Source of the DNA: Diprion similis
Taxonomy: Eukaryota > Arthropoda > Insecta > Hymenoptera > Diprionidae
Length of the DNA stretch: 64,000 bases
Reading direction: 5' to 3'
Assembly (NCBI RefSeq): GCF_021155765.1
Contig: NC_060111.1
Coordinates: 9,795,981-9,859,980, forward strand
Both the position numbers and the translations under genes were made by a program. How positions within the stretch are numbered: position 1 is the stretch's first letter; each line of letters starts with the position of its first letter. Of the stretch, positions 42,003 through 52,360 are shown in pieces. The notes under the pieces are model-generated. The model made no database searches. It had not been told where the DNA came from and was given only the letters and a program-made list of their open reading frames with translations.

Positions 42003-42793
42003 GAAGTATACATTTTACATCGTAGATGAGAAGTGACTTGGGATAAGCAGAGCGAAGAGTTAACAGTGGTAATCATTTTTTGGAATCATAATTACTCGCC
42101 TGTAATACTTTTTGTACGATTTTTTTTCAGAAAATTTATTTATTTAATTTTTAGGCGAGCATGAAAGTACAAATTTTTTAGAACACAAGTGCAGTGCATC
42201 GTGCCACATTGATAAAATAGAATAAATATAAATTATTTTAGGAATTATATTCCAAAGTTAAAGTTTGAGATTCAGTAAGATTATAAGTAAGCAGCCCGGA
42301 TGTGTGAAGTTAGCACCCCAAATTCAAAATTCAATAAAAATTGCAAGTGTTTTTTTTTTTCCGAAAGAGTCCGGAAGTTCTCAACTATTTTCAAAAATAG
42401 TTCTGTGGAATCACTACTGAAAAACCAATTTCAGCTTGTGGGGAAATCAATTTCACGAAGCACTCCATTACCGAACAAACGCATTTTTGATTAGAGTACT
42501 TGACATTTCCATCAAAGTGCTTTAGTACTTAACAAGTCTTATAAGCACCCCATTGTCCACGGGCAAATTTTCCTTGCAACCACGTACTCAGGACTAATAC
42601 TTCTAGAATTTCCGATAGTTATTCAGCCGCCAAAATCTGCTACACGTTGCATAAAAAACACTTTGAATGTTGGTTGTTTTTGTTGAATATTACCATGTCA
42701 ATGTTGCAAAACAGAATTAGAGAAAAACGAAGAGATACAATATTTTACGAAAGTGTAACTTATCAGTTGAATGTTTTATCGACCTTATCCTGT

Positions 42794-43835
42794 ATCATGT
42801 GCATGGTTCTCGATGTTGAGGTCGAATGAATAAAAGTCAAAATTGACGTTTCGGACCTCAGGGTGGGCCCTCCTCAGAAAACTATAATTTATTTTTTTTA
42901 TTATTAACGAAAACATCATTAAAAATAGCAAGGAAAAATTCGGTAATAGAATAAAGTATCACTGACAATTAAATACTTATAATCTCATGTATAAGGTAAA
43001 ACCGTCAATATGAAAGAATTCAAAAAAAAAAAAAACGAAAAAAAAACAGAGACCTTACATTACATCCATATCGTCGGTATTATCTATTAATCTCTCACAT
43101 TCTGGTAATCGCCAGCTATGATTTAAAAAGCTTTCCAAAGATGACCGAACGGCTACGCTTCTTCATTGGGCTCTTTTGGTAACACTATTTGAGAGATACT
43201 ATCGGTAAATAAACAAAAGTCGGTGTAAATAAAATCGTGCGTCTTGTTACTAATTCAACCGAAGAATCAGAGACTCATGTATCACATTACAAATAGGTGT
43301 GAGCGAAAACTTAGCACTGCATTAAAATCTAGGGATAAACGTGGTGTTAATGGTCGTGGTGTCAACAAATCTAACTATTTGTAGAGTTATAATCATAGAC
43401 ATATAAGAATAGACCGGGGGAGTTCAGATCTGGCCCGTGAGTGAACCCCATAGACATATGTTATATTCCTTGCCGCGAGAAGGACTAATTTGAATTTTTA
43501 TAGGTAATCAACTTATAATATAAACTGCTCAAATTTTCGGTGTCAGATCTAAGATTGACAGAGTTTTTTTCTCCAACGATGTTACACATTTCCAAAACTA
43601 ATCTTTTCCTATATCCCTTTTCGCAGCAAAGGATGTGAGCCTGATCGAAATTAAAATTATGATCAACTTATGACCTATGTTTTATCACTGCTGTTTTCCT
43701 TGCTATTTTTAATAATGTTTTCGTCGATAATGAACAAATAAATTATAGCTTACTGAGGATGGCCCCCCTCAGCACCGAAACCTCAATTTTGACTTTCATT
43801 CATTCAACCGGGCACCAAGAACCATGCACATAATA
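42794..43835. mobile_element. Penelope-like inverted repeat with hammerhead-like cores
   Basis: Left arm 42794-42945 and right arm 43690-43835 are reverse complements with moderate divergence. Both contain the Penelope-type signature: on the minus strand at 42848-42877, CTGAGGA then a 5-bp stem then GAAAC; on the plus strand at 43753-43781, CTGAGGA then GAAAC again. These are the conserved core boxes of a hammerhead ribozyme, which Penelope-like pseudo-LTRs are known to carry. The left copy can form stem II (GGGCC with GGUCC); the right copy pairs poorly. The interior is non-coding. Confidence 0.55.
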
Positions 43836-44956
43836 CAGTATAACTCATCCGCCCAAAAAGCATCTCTGGTGCAAAAACGTTTCCCCACGTACATTAAATG
43901 TGGTCATTACCCACAAAAATACCTTCTTTGATAAACAATGTAAGCATCACTTTATGCAAAAAATTCTTTTCACTAGGTCAGCGTACACAAATATTTATAA
44001 TAACCTCATCTTTTATCGAGAAAGATTAAAATCACATATTATTACCAAGTACATGTCTGTCACTTGCAATGAAAGCATGATTGAAACTCAATATAACTTC
44101 CCAAGCGATACACAAGCGGTGCATATTATCTATGCCTTTGATGGATAACTATATGTGTGCTACCGAATCTTGCTGCCGCTGCGTCATTGCAATCGAATGA
44201 TTGAATGATTTCTGTGTATAATCCGTTATGGCCTTTAGGCATGGTTAAACAAGAGAATAGGTTACCTAAAATGGAGCCTTATACATTTTACACATGTTTT
44301 CACTCAGAGTCATGACTCGAAGAATATGTCAAACCATGAACAGTGTTGAAGTAATTATTCGCTAACCTCACAGTTCACACCATGTGGCACGAAATTTCCA
44401 ACATATATGATGACAAACAAATAAACAAAAATTGTAGGAATAACAGAGCTAGATATGATACTTGCTTGCCAATCGGCGTGCCAGATTGAGGTACATGTGT
44501 ATCTGAAATCTGATTGGAATCTTACATACAACTGTACGATCTCTTGCCAATATTTAATACAGCTCCCTAAATGTATTCACAAATAGACGTTGAGATTGAG
44601 TTCGATGTAATGAAACTGCTTTTCAAATAATCACGTGGCGGTTGAACTCACTAGTATATACAATCATTTTTGATGATTTTCTAATAGGCAACTCTTCTTC
44701 CGTGTGATATATACTTCATAAATTTCTCACACGTTCAAATGCTTTTTTATTCATTATTCAGATTATCTCAACAACTTATGTCCCACAATCTTACACATGA
44801 AGGCATAATTGTTCAAGAAAGCGAAGCCACACTCGGTGCATTTGCACGCCTCAATATTATTGTAGATGAAAAAATCGAAGTCAATGATATTTACTGATTT
44901 ATTCCATACATTTACAAACTTTTCAACACTGGCTTATATATATTTCTTCGGTAAAG
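43836..44956. other. No supported gene
   Basis: AT-rich sequence after the Penelope-like repeat. A frame at 43900-44148 (plus) is open for 82 codons but matches nothing I recognise and lacks obvious splice partners. Confidence 0.35.
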
Positions 44957-45244
44957 CTACATAAGCGAGGTTACGGCATTTTTGGAACTACCTGTCAAAC
45001 AAGATACTAAATTGTTGGTAGTTGAAGCATGCGATTGGTTACCTCCTTGTGTAGATGGAGTATGATTCACTCTGAGACCAACTGCTGACCAAAAAGTATT
45101 AGGTAGAGTGGAAGGTCCCATAAGGCGCCCATGTAAAATTTCGTAGCCAGTTTCGCAGCGCCTCTGGTGAGTTGGGTGACGAGTTATTGACTCCCCACTC
45201 TCCAATTTAGCAGTAGCGGTAGATTTAAATTCGAATATTGCAAT
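44957..45244 (-). CDS. Possible exon of unknown gene
   Basis: Open on the minus strand from a potential AG acceptor at about 45245 to a stop at 44957. It contains RRCETGYEILHGRLMGPSTL and a Ser/Thr/Asn-rich end. The composition looks like natural protein rather than random sequence. It lies downstream of, and on the same strand as, the THAP gene split by the Kolobok element, so it could be a later exon of that gene. No catalytic motif. Confidence 0.3.
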   Translation of the reverse strand: MAIFEFKSTATAKLESGESITRHPTHQRRCETGYEILHGRLMGPSTLPNTFWSAVGLRVNHTPSTQGGNQSHASTTNNLVSCLTGSSKNAVTSLM

Positions 45245-45673
45245 CTTGGATATTTATACAAGTGAAAAAATACAAACACAAATATAAAATCATAGTAATA
45301 CGTGTATTAATAATCACAGTTTATTTCGAAGCGTGAGTCCGTTTCAATATCTACACTATTTATACTATTTACTGTTTTGGTATTCACAATATTTACAGTA
45401 ATAACCTTTTCTTTTCGTTAACCTCTATTTATTATTATTTTTTCTTTGTTCGAAATTTTCTAATTTTTTCACCTCCTTTCTCAGCCTGGGCTGCAGTTTG
45501 TATTTTACTTTCTTCTTTTAATTCCGGCCGCAAGAACCTAGCTTCCCAATGACATCTGACTCGTATGAAAAGTATCATAAAAGCCATACTGCTTTCTGCG
45601 CTGCATAAATGTAAAGGAGTGCACGTCTCTATGAGTATTCGTTCCACCACTATGGTGATGTTAATTGTGTGCA

Positions 45674-45777
45674 TTATGCTTCGTATAATTGCCTTGTAAT
45701 GGTGTTCCCAAGCAAGTATGGTTTTAAATATATTTTCTGCAGTGTGAATGAGCCCATTGGTATCAAGGTGGGCTTAA
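45674..45777 (-). pseudogene. THAP gene, 3' part beyond the transposon insertion
   Basis: Starting in the TTAA at 45774-45777 and reading leftward on the minus strand, the frame continues the THAP exon at 62773-62956 without a shift. It begins PTLIPMGSFTLQK and ends at TAA 45674-45676. A further open stretch to 45435 in another frame includes LRKEVKKLE-like coiled-coil sequence, so more of the gene may continue through a frameshift or a splice. Confidence 0.55.
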
Positions 45778-45898
45778 GGGACAACACCACTATGACCCCC
45801 TGTTTTTTTGCCGTTTTTCATGAATTTAAAAAAATTTTTCACGCCCCATGGTCGCGCTGGGGAAGCTCCCGCGTCAGGTGCTGTTGCCTCTGCAGTGA

Positions 45899-46215
45899 TC
45901 CGCGGCACGCAGCAGAACTGTCTTCAAAGTCGATCTGAAGAAAAATAACGAGTGTTTTCGTTAATAATATGATATTTTGAAGAGAAGTACATAGGGATTT
46001 GAAAAAATATTGATTTTTAAAAAATAGACACGCTTTTGAAATTTAAGGTCGATTTTCGAGCAAAATTTCTCGTCGAAAAAAGGCTGTAATTTTTTTTTTT
46101 ATTGACATATCGAAAAAATCCTATGTACTTCTTTAGATAATCTAGTTTTATTGATGCAGTCCAAATTTGAAGTCGATCGGATAAAAATTGCTCGAGTTCT
46201 GCTGCGTGCCGCACT
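45899..46215. repeat. Subterminal inverted repeats of the Kolobok-like element
   Basis: GCGGCACGCAGCAGAACTG near 45900 pairs with AGTTCTGCTGCGTGCCGC ending near 46213. Inside, GAAGTACATAGGGATTT pairs with AAATCCTATGTACTTC. The two nested inverted pairs would make a cruciform next to the left terminus and may be transposase-binding or stabilising sequence. The right end has no obvious counterpart. Confidence 0.6.
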
Positions 46216-46296
46216 CAAAAAAGTGGTTTTGAGAAAAACGCGTTCAAAGTTTTAAGTTTGTTAATTTATGTGATAAATTGGAAATTTTTTTTTTAC

Positions 46297-47455
46297 CTAA
46301 TCAGCGATTCCGGCACCATACAGCTGGCCTTCAAGAAGCAAATCAAGGTCCCCAGCATCTTTTCTCGAACTTGTAGAGGCTCTTCTTGTCTCTTTTGCAG
46401 CATCCGTGAGCGAGCGCTCCGCCTGCTCGATCCGCGCTGCGTCGGTTTCAACGCTAAAATTGAAATAATTTGGGCCGATGGTTACCCCCAACGTCTCCAT
46501 AACTTTCATGAGGCTTCTCAGGCCATCGTTGAATAATAATACCGCGATATCAGCGGCAATATCGACGATTTTTTTGCTCCCGGACTGACACTTGGGGGCT
46601 ATTGCCCAAACTGATTTGTTGTAGCTTTCGTTATTGTTTTGCGTAAAGCCGCCCAAACAACGCTGCAGCAAATCGTCTCTGCTCAAATTTTCATACACTG
46701 GCGTAATTGCCTCCAATACTACCTTAGGAAGAGGCGGCTTATGGCGATATTCAGAAATATTACCGCTTGCGACCGCTCGCTGCCACGAACACCACGACTC
46801 GGCTCCCTTTGGGCAATCGTCATGTTGCGGCTCACTATCTGTGGATATTTTATGCTTGATAGTTGCCCAAATTTCCCTCCTCATTTTTTTAACATCATCG
46901 CTGTTCCTCCGAATAGCCAAGCCGTAATATGTGCTCAACTCGTCGATCAATTTTCCAGTGAGCTTTCCTCTGCCAGACAATCCTTTTTGTTTTTTCACGA
47001 TTTCATGGAGGCGCGTCCCAATACGTTTTTGGACATGAGCGATGCACTCTTTTTTTTTTATCTCGGAACCGTCGTATGGATCGCTATTCGATATGCCCAG
47101 AAACGTTTTAGAATCGCCGTCACCAATATAATATTTATATTTTATGCCATAGAGCTCTTCAGAACGTTGAAACATTTCGACAGCTGAGTCGACTTCCATT
47201 TTTCCGGAGGAGCCGCTATGGTTCGCCTAGCACACATCGTCGTGGGTACTTTTCCATTCCCAGTACTCTGCGGTGCTTTCTTTTGCTTCCCAATGCTGGC
47301 AAGCTTTGCAATATTTCGATTTCACCATAACGTCGATCACTTTTTTAGTGTACCAGCCGATAAGCGATGTTATGTCGAATAGCGAACTGAAACCGCGCTT
47401 TCGCCACGATCCGTCGCCTGAAACGATAATCCCATTTTCCAACGAAATTCTCTTC
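46297..47455 (-). pseudogene. Kolobok/Mutator-like transposase, C-terminal part
   Basis: Carries the catalytic part of the transposase: VSGDGSWRKRGFSSLF (first acidic residue), a Cys pair in YCKACQHWE, YIGDGDSKTF (second acidic motif), SWCSWQRA, and CLGGFTQNNNESYN (candidate third acidic residue). It ends at 46297. TAG at 47227-47229 is in frame, and similarity continues on both sides of it. The N-terminal part is 14.8 kb away at 62221-62543, on the other side of the Polinton, and the frame is continuous once the Polinton and one CTCTTC copy are removed. Confidence 0.85.
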
Positions 47456-48415
47456 AGTAGTAATACAAGGGGCATTCTGCGTATAGATTCCTGTTACCGA
47501 CACTTACCGACATTTTCTCCAGACTCAAACCCTTCTCCGCGATGACGTCACAGTCTACTGTACCGACCGTCGATCAAAATGGCGCTACCTATTTATCGAC
47601 CGAAGGTTCAACTTTACCGACAGTGTTATCAGCCGAGGCTCAAAATCTTGCTGCTTTACCGACTGTTTCATCGACCGAAGGTCTAAATCAAGCGGCTTTA
47701 CCATCGGTCTCGCTGTTATTCCCCCCTATCGACGGTCGAGGTGTAGCGGTAAATATAATAAAATAAAAGCGGTAATACAAGGGGCATTCTGCGTATAGAT
47801 TCCTGTTACCGGCACTTGCCGACATTTTCCCCACTCTCAAACCCTTCTCCGCGATGACGTCACAGTCTACTGTACCGACCGTCGATCAAAATGGCGCTAC
47901 CTATTCATCGACCGAAGGTTTAACCTTACCGACAGTGTTATCCGACTGTACCGACAGTGTTATCCGACAGTACCGACTGTTTCATCGACCGAAGATCTAA
48001 ATCAAGCGGCTTTACCATCGGTCTCGCTGTTATTCTCCCTATCGACGGTCGAGGTGTAGCGGAGACGCAAACCCTTCTGTTCCCAACGTACCCATCTCAT
48101 GAATGTTTCGGTTAACTTTGAGCGGCTTGCGGTGTGATATTTGAGACCCCACATTCCGCAATTAACAGTTCCGAGAATTGTTTTCGTTAACCCGATATCA
48201 ATTACGTGACATTCTTTTCTCGAAAACTGCTTGTGTGGTCGAAAGACCAGTATGATATCAGCCACGTAACATTCGACAATTAATAGTTCTGAGAATGGCT
48301 GAGGTGAACCACGTGACATTCCGTTCCCACGATATCGAACCACGTGTCATTCTTATAAAAATTCCAAAGTCTGAAGTGATTTTAACCATGTGACATTCTT
48401 TTCCCCTTCCCACCA
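47456..48415. repeat. Polinton left terminal inverted repeat, partly duplicated
   Basis: The outer ~300 bp of the terminal repeat occurs twice in tandem (47456-47752 and 47774-48060), separated by about 20 bp of A/T-rich filler. The inner part (48060-48415) is single and matches the right terminus. Features repeated in each outer copy: a TGACGTCA palindrome (near 47543 and 47856) and imperfect repeats of CATCGACCGAAGGT. The inner part holds five copies of a GATATCAACCACGTGACATT-like motif, at about 48194, 48254, 48303, 48331 and 48375. Confidence 0.85.
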
Positions 48416-48494
48416 AATTTCAAAACGCAAGTGGGAGAGCAGTGTTATAAAAGTTGGAACCGCAAAGGTCAGCGTCAGTTTGAGGCTGTTCTTC

Positions 48495-48677
48495 ATGAAA
48501 AGTACTCCGCATCAACAACAACGTGAATTCAAGAAGCGTCGACAACTTTTATTCAAGAATATCGAAAAAGTAAAACAACTTCTAAAAATCAGATCCGAAC
48601 TGTATCAACTCACAAGAAGATTTGAGGAAATACGACTCAACAGTAACCATCATCATGGACTTCACAAAATTAAATGA
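48495..48677 (+). CDS. Small basic Polinton protein
   Basis: 60 residues starting MKSTPHQQQREFKKRRQLL; Lys/Arg-rich and probably helical throughout. A TATAAAAG box at about 48446 lies some 45 nt upstream of the ATG. The end overlaps the start region of the next gene. No known domain; a nucleic-acid-binding role is conceivable from charge only. Confidence 0.5.
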   Translation: MKSTPHQQQREFKKRRQLLFKNIEKVKQLLKIRSELYQLTRRFEEIRLNSNHHHGLHKIK

Positions 48678-48901
48678 AACGCTTGGAGACTTTCTTGCCA
48701 TTGAAAAAGCTGGCAGACCTTGACGAATACTACGAGTACAGAGTAAGCAGTGTTCGTCGAGTAAAAACGAAGTTCGGCGACAAAGTGGTTGCAGACTTGG
48801 AGGATTCCTTTACCATTTTTCTTCCAAATCGGTTGAATAAAGCCCTCCAAGAAGACGAAGAGCTGTTCCAGAAGGTGACCACAGCCAGTAAGGATGCATG
48901 A
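48655..48901 (+). pseudogene. Small OB-fold-like protein of Polinton, frameshifted
   Basis: An N-terminal piece from the ATG at 48655 (MDFTKLNETLGDFL) and a C-terminal piece in a second frame (LADLDEYYEYRVSSVRRVKT, then FGDKVVADLEDSFTIFLPNR) meet near 48700-48720, indicating a one-base frameshift. An alternative ATG at 48674 keeps only the second frame (75 residues). The pattern of a short beta-rich protein with TKFG...FLP.R resembles small ssDNA-binding-type proteins carried by insect Polintons; the function is inferred. AATAAA signals follow near 49020-49027. Confidence 0.55.
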
Positions 48902-49231
48902 TTGCGCATACGCTACCTTGGTGGACCGTATGGCCAACTTGAATTTATTTATGTATGATCTACACATCACGTATATCCACTACCTTGTAAAAGTCATGCG
49001 TTCAATAGAAAAAAAAATAATAAATAAATGAAATTATTATGCGTTTATCATTTAGCGTAAAACCTTCCTCCTCCTGATAATGATATTAGTATGGGAGAAA
49101 TTATACTCTCAACAGCGAAAGGTGAGGTATCAAATTAATGCCTAAATATTCTAAAAAAAGTTTTATTGAAATTACTTTATAACGTTAGTACAATAATTTT
49201 ATTCAACAGTATCATAACCAGGATGATATTT
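48902..49231. other. Convergent 3' ends, no gene
   Basis: Spacer between the plus-strand small genes and the minus-strand capsid cluster. It contains plus-strand AATAAATAAA near 49020 and minus-strand AATAAA-type signals (TTTTATT near 49161 and 49197), as expected for two convergent transcripts. Confidence 0.6.
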
Positions 49232-49795
49232 TCACCAGGAATGCGGGATCGTTCTTGTAGATGCTTCTGCGCAGTAGCACAAATCGCTCACCGCCGCCAT
49301 CCGTACAACATGGTGATTCAGTAACCAATTTTGGAGTACCATGACGTTTCGAGCTGCACAGTTAGCGTTGGGTATTGTGTGCTCGTCACATCGTACATGT
49401 ACAGCCGAAGTTTTTTGAATGGTTTGAAGCGATGGACAGCTCAAGTCCAGCAAATCGATGAGTTGAACTTTGGGGACAATTTTGAGCAGCCAATCTTGTT
49501 TTTCTTCTTCCTTCACGTACACCCTGCGAGCTTTGCTCAGCTCGTCTTCAATTGTCCATTCCACTTTCTGGAACGGTACATTTCCACAGCTACAAGGTAG
49601 ACCGTGAAAATTGCGTTGCAACCATGAATTTTGGCTTTTATATTTGACGTGTGGACAGTCCCATTCGTAAGGTGGCTTGAAGAGATACGTCGATGGAGGT
49701 GCTCCCGAGTAGATTGAAATTACAGCCAATTCTTTCAACGTAAAGGTGTTGTCGCAAGGTCTACGGAAGCCTTGTATGTCAACGATGAGCTCCAT
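49232..49795 (-). CDS. Conserved Polinton protein of unknown function
   Basis: 187 residues, intact. Begins MELIVDIQGFRRPCDNTFTL and contains KELAVISIYSG, SWLQRNFHGLPCSCG and a Cys/His-rich C-terminal half (VRCDEHTIPNANCAARNV). The opening D.QGF pattern is reminiscent of an RNase H or exonuclease-like fold, but this is only an impression. I recall similar proteins among insect uncharacterised genes, which could be Polinton relics. A TATAAAA box lies about 36 nt upstream (49831-49837, minus). Last gene of the minus-strand capsid cluster. Confidence 0.7.
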   Translation of the reverse strand: MELIVDIQGFRRPCDNTFTLKELAVISIYSGAPPSTYLFKPPYEWDCPHVKYKSQNSWLQRNFHGLPCSCGNVPFQKVEWTIEDELSKARRVYVKEEEKQDWLLKIVPKVQLIDLLDLSCPSLQTIQKTSAVHVRCDEHTIPNANCAARNVMVLQNWLLNHHVVRMAAVSDLCYCAEASTRTIPHSW

Positions 49796-49832
49796 GTTTT
49801 TACTGTGAGAGGTGGTGGGAATTGGTCAGCTT

Positions 49833-51050
49833 TTATATCAACTTTTTCACCCCACCACTGAGTGAGTTGTATTCAACGATTCGATCGTGAACAATCAAGC
49901 AGTACGCCGATGTTTCAGCGGGAAAGTTGGCCTTAGCTTCAAATTCAAGGCGGATGTCAACGGGTCCGTACTTCAAGGATTTGTTTTGTTTTGAACAGTC
50001 AATAACGAATAAGGGAGCCTTCTGAAGAAATTCACTCCTTGTTAGCAACGGCTCGGGGTTCTTGTCGTAGTAGGTAGTTTGGAAGTTTGCGTACATCTCG
50101 TACAAGAGTGCGTACAGATTACGACTCATGTTTAGGTTCAGGTTACCGTACGGATAAGATTGTGAGTTTAAAAACAGCTTGACGTCCGTGACATTGCAGT
50201 GATCGAAATGACTTGCGTTCTTGCCGATCTTGTTCTTTCGACTTGTTTGGAAAGCCAAAATTACATATCGAGGTTTTTCAAGCTGAGTGGAAGTTTTCAC
50301 AGTCCAAACGTGTTTCGATGTAGTGGGAAGTAAAGGATATTCGTACCATTCCCAACTGCAGAAGCTCATCGAAATAGGCGGGTCTTTCTCAACGAAATTC
50401 AGCAGGTCAACTTTTTTCTAATCCGCAAGTTTCAAATACGGTACGAGCCATTCCACTGTATTGATCACGATTTTGTATTCCTCCTCTTGACTCTGCACAA
50501 TCGCGTTTACATCAGTTTTGGATCTCGTTAAAATCAACTCGTGTTTGGCATTGACAACGATCTTGCGGTAGTCTTCAGTGAAACCCAGTATCGTGCTGAG
50601 CGGTATCAATACGTCAAAATTACCCTCGGCATCGGTTAATTTTTTCTTCTCTTCCACGTCAAGTCATCCTGCGTTCTCCATCAGCCAACTCTGACCAGGG
50701 TTCAGAGAAGCGTAACCCTTCATTAGACTTGTCAAGCCAACATTCTTGCTTCTGTCGATCTCAACCGCATTAATTTCGTAGCGAATTTCTTCAAATAAAT
50801 GACAGATGGCGTGGTTTACGAGCTGCGTGTTCACAGTCGCTGTTCCAACAGCTTTTAAGAGTCGTCCGTGGATATGGACCGAACTTTTGCCGGATAATAT
50901 GCATGAATCCTGATGCTGAACGGTGATTCGAATTTCATCGCTGTTGTTGAAAGTTGACGAGGCGTAAGGTTTGTGAGCGTGAATTTCGTAATGCGCAATG
51001 GATTCGTCGAAGATGACCGGTGTTTGAATGTTTAAGATTTCTTCTTTCAT
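49833..51050 (-). pseudogene. MCP: Major capsid protein (double jelly-roll), two in-frame stops
   Basis: Builds the icosahedral shell in Polinton-type viruses. Three consecutive stretches lie in one frame: 50664-51050 (FDESIAHYEIHAHKPY, DEIRITVQHQD, EEIRYEINAVEIDRSKNVG), 50421-50657 (FDVLIPLSTILGFTEDYRKI), and 49833-50417 (EYPLLPTTSKHVWTVKTSTQ, FDHCNVTDVKLFLNSQSYPY, CLIVHDRIVEYNSLSG). TGA at 50664-50666 and TAG at 50418-50420 break it. Total about 405 codons from the ATG at 51050; the frame is open upstream to 51113, so a start there is possible. The motifs are those of the insect Polinton MCP family. Neighbours are the minor capsid gene upstream and the 187-residue protein downstream. Confidence 0.88.
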
Positions 51051-51264
51051 GGTACGTAGCAGACGATAAAACAGCAAAATCGGATTCTTATTTGCCGGAA
51101 TTTCCTCTTCCAAAAGGTGTCAGTTTCAAGCCCAGAGATATCAGGAACTCTACGTTCCGAGGTGTTGACGGTTCGTGAATCGATCGATGACTGACTTGAT
51201 CGGGACATGACGACTTACTGATATACATACTCTTTGGCTGTCTGTTATAAACGATACCCATCGT

Positions 51265-51950
51265 TTATTGCGATTTGATGTGTAGTCTCACAGTTATAAC
51301 TTCACCACAAAAATTAACCAAGTCTCCGTATTGATCTACTAACCGAAGCTGAACGTGATCTATGGTCCTGACGGTGATCGGAAAGTAAATGACGTGCGAC
51401 GGCACTTCCACGATCTTATATCCTTGTGGGACGGTTGGAAAAAATTCGTCAATAGTGTGTACTTTACGTCCGTTGATGTAGGCACCCGTGGTAATGCTGC
51501 ACTCAACTCGCAACGCGTTGACCTTGAGTATAGTTACAGGCATGTCTGATTCGTGAGCTCTATCAGCTTCCAATACACGAGGTGTGAATCCCAAAAGTTG
51601 AGCAATGGAATCGTCCGGTTCTAAGTTTAGAATGTGGTTGCATGTGATTTCGCTGCGTAATGTGTTATTGTTGGGCTTAATGTTGAGTCTGATGTTTGTA
51701 TTTCTTAGCACGTTTTGGGATACTTCTCTATGCCTTCAATCTCGTAGCTGCCGGTAGGTATGGTGATCACTCTATCAGCCACGTAAATTTTATTGTGACC
51801 AACATCAACGTTGGGGATCGAATTAAAGGTCAAAAATTCTACCAAGCCAAGAGCATAACTTTTATCACGAGCAAGTTCAATCGGTTGGATATATTGCGCT
51901 TCAAGAATCGAAGAGGTTCCCGAAATTGTTGACGTTAGTGAATCATCCAT
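51265..51950 (-). pseudogene. Minor capsid (penton-like) protein, frameshifted
   Basis: Vertex protein, expected single jelly-roll. N-terminal part 51705-51950 (ALGLVEFLTFNSIPNVDVGH, then IPTGSYEIEGIEKYP) and C-terminal part 51265-51711 (IKPNNNTLRSEITCNHILNL, GAYINGRKVHTIDEFFP, VPQGYKIVEVP) overlap in different frames around 51705-51711, so a single indel splits the gene. Together about 228 codons, usual for the family. A TATATAAG box at 51993-52000 (minus) lies about 43-50 nt upstream of the ATG. Confidence 0.85.
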
Positions 51951-51980
51951 GGTTGCGAGTGATAGACTGGCTGTGTTGAA

Positions 51981-52337
51981 TTATGCACCATACTTATATA
52001 GCTCACCGCTCAAAAATTTCAAGCACAAATGTCCGCATTCAAACGTATCATAATCCTGCTACCTTTCATGATTGTATTTAACGCTACCAACACCGAGATA
52101 TTTTATGAGGTCCGAGGGTGGTTGAAGGTTACCGAAACTGTCAAAGTAATCGATGTTACTGTCACGTTTCTTGTACGCAACCCAATGTGTTCCCGGACCG
52201 TCTTTTTCGTCGAGGTTGACTGTAGCTGACTTGTTTTTTCGTGGACCATTTTTGGGCATTTCCTTTCGCATGAGAACACCGCGGAAATAGGGAATCTTGA
52301 AGATTTTTGCATATTTCAACAAGTCCCAATCGGTCAA
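51981..52337 (-). pseudogene. PRO: Adenain-like cysteine protease, one in-frame stop
   Basis: Ulp1/adenain-type protease presumed to mature capsid proteins. Seen: GPGTHWVAYKK with the catalytic His, then IDYFDSFGNLQPP with the Asp of the triad. After TAG 52059-52061, still in frame, comes CGHLCLKFLSG with the nucleophile Cys. Ends at TAA 51981-51983. About 118 codons, which matches compact Polinton proteases. The gap to the upstream PLA2-domain gene is only 23 bp. Confidence 0.88.
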
Positions 52338-52360
52338 CGCTCGACGTGGTAGCTTTGCAT

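Noticed and set aside
43627..43660. Possible second exon for the signal-peptide gene (acceptor TTTTCGCAG)
   Set aside because: The frame stops after nine codons and lies inside the Penelope-like repeat.
43900..44148. 82-codon plus-strand frame
   Set aside because: No recognisable motif, no splice context and AT-rich; not enough to call a gene.
46639..47187. 182-codon plus-strand frame
   Set aside because: Antisense shadow of the Kolobok-like transposase; the minus-strand frame carries the recognisable motifs.
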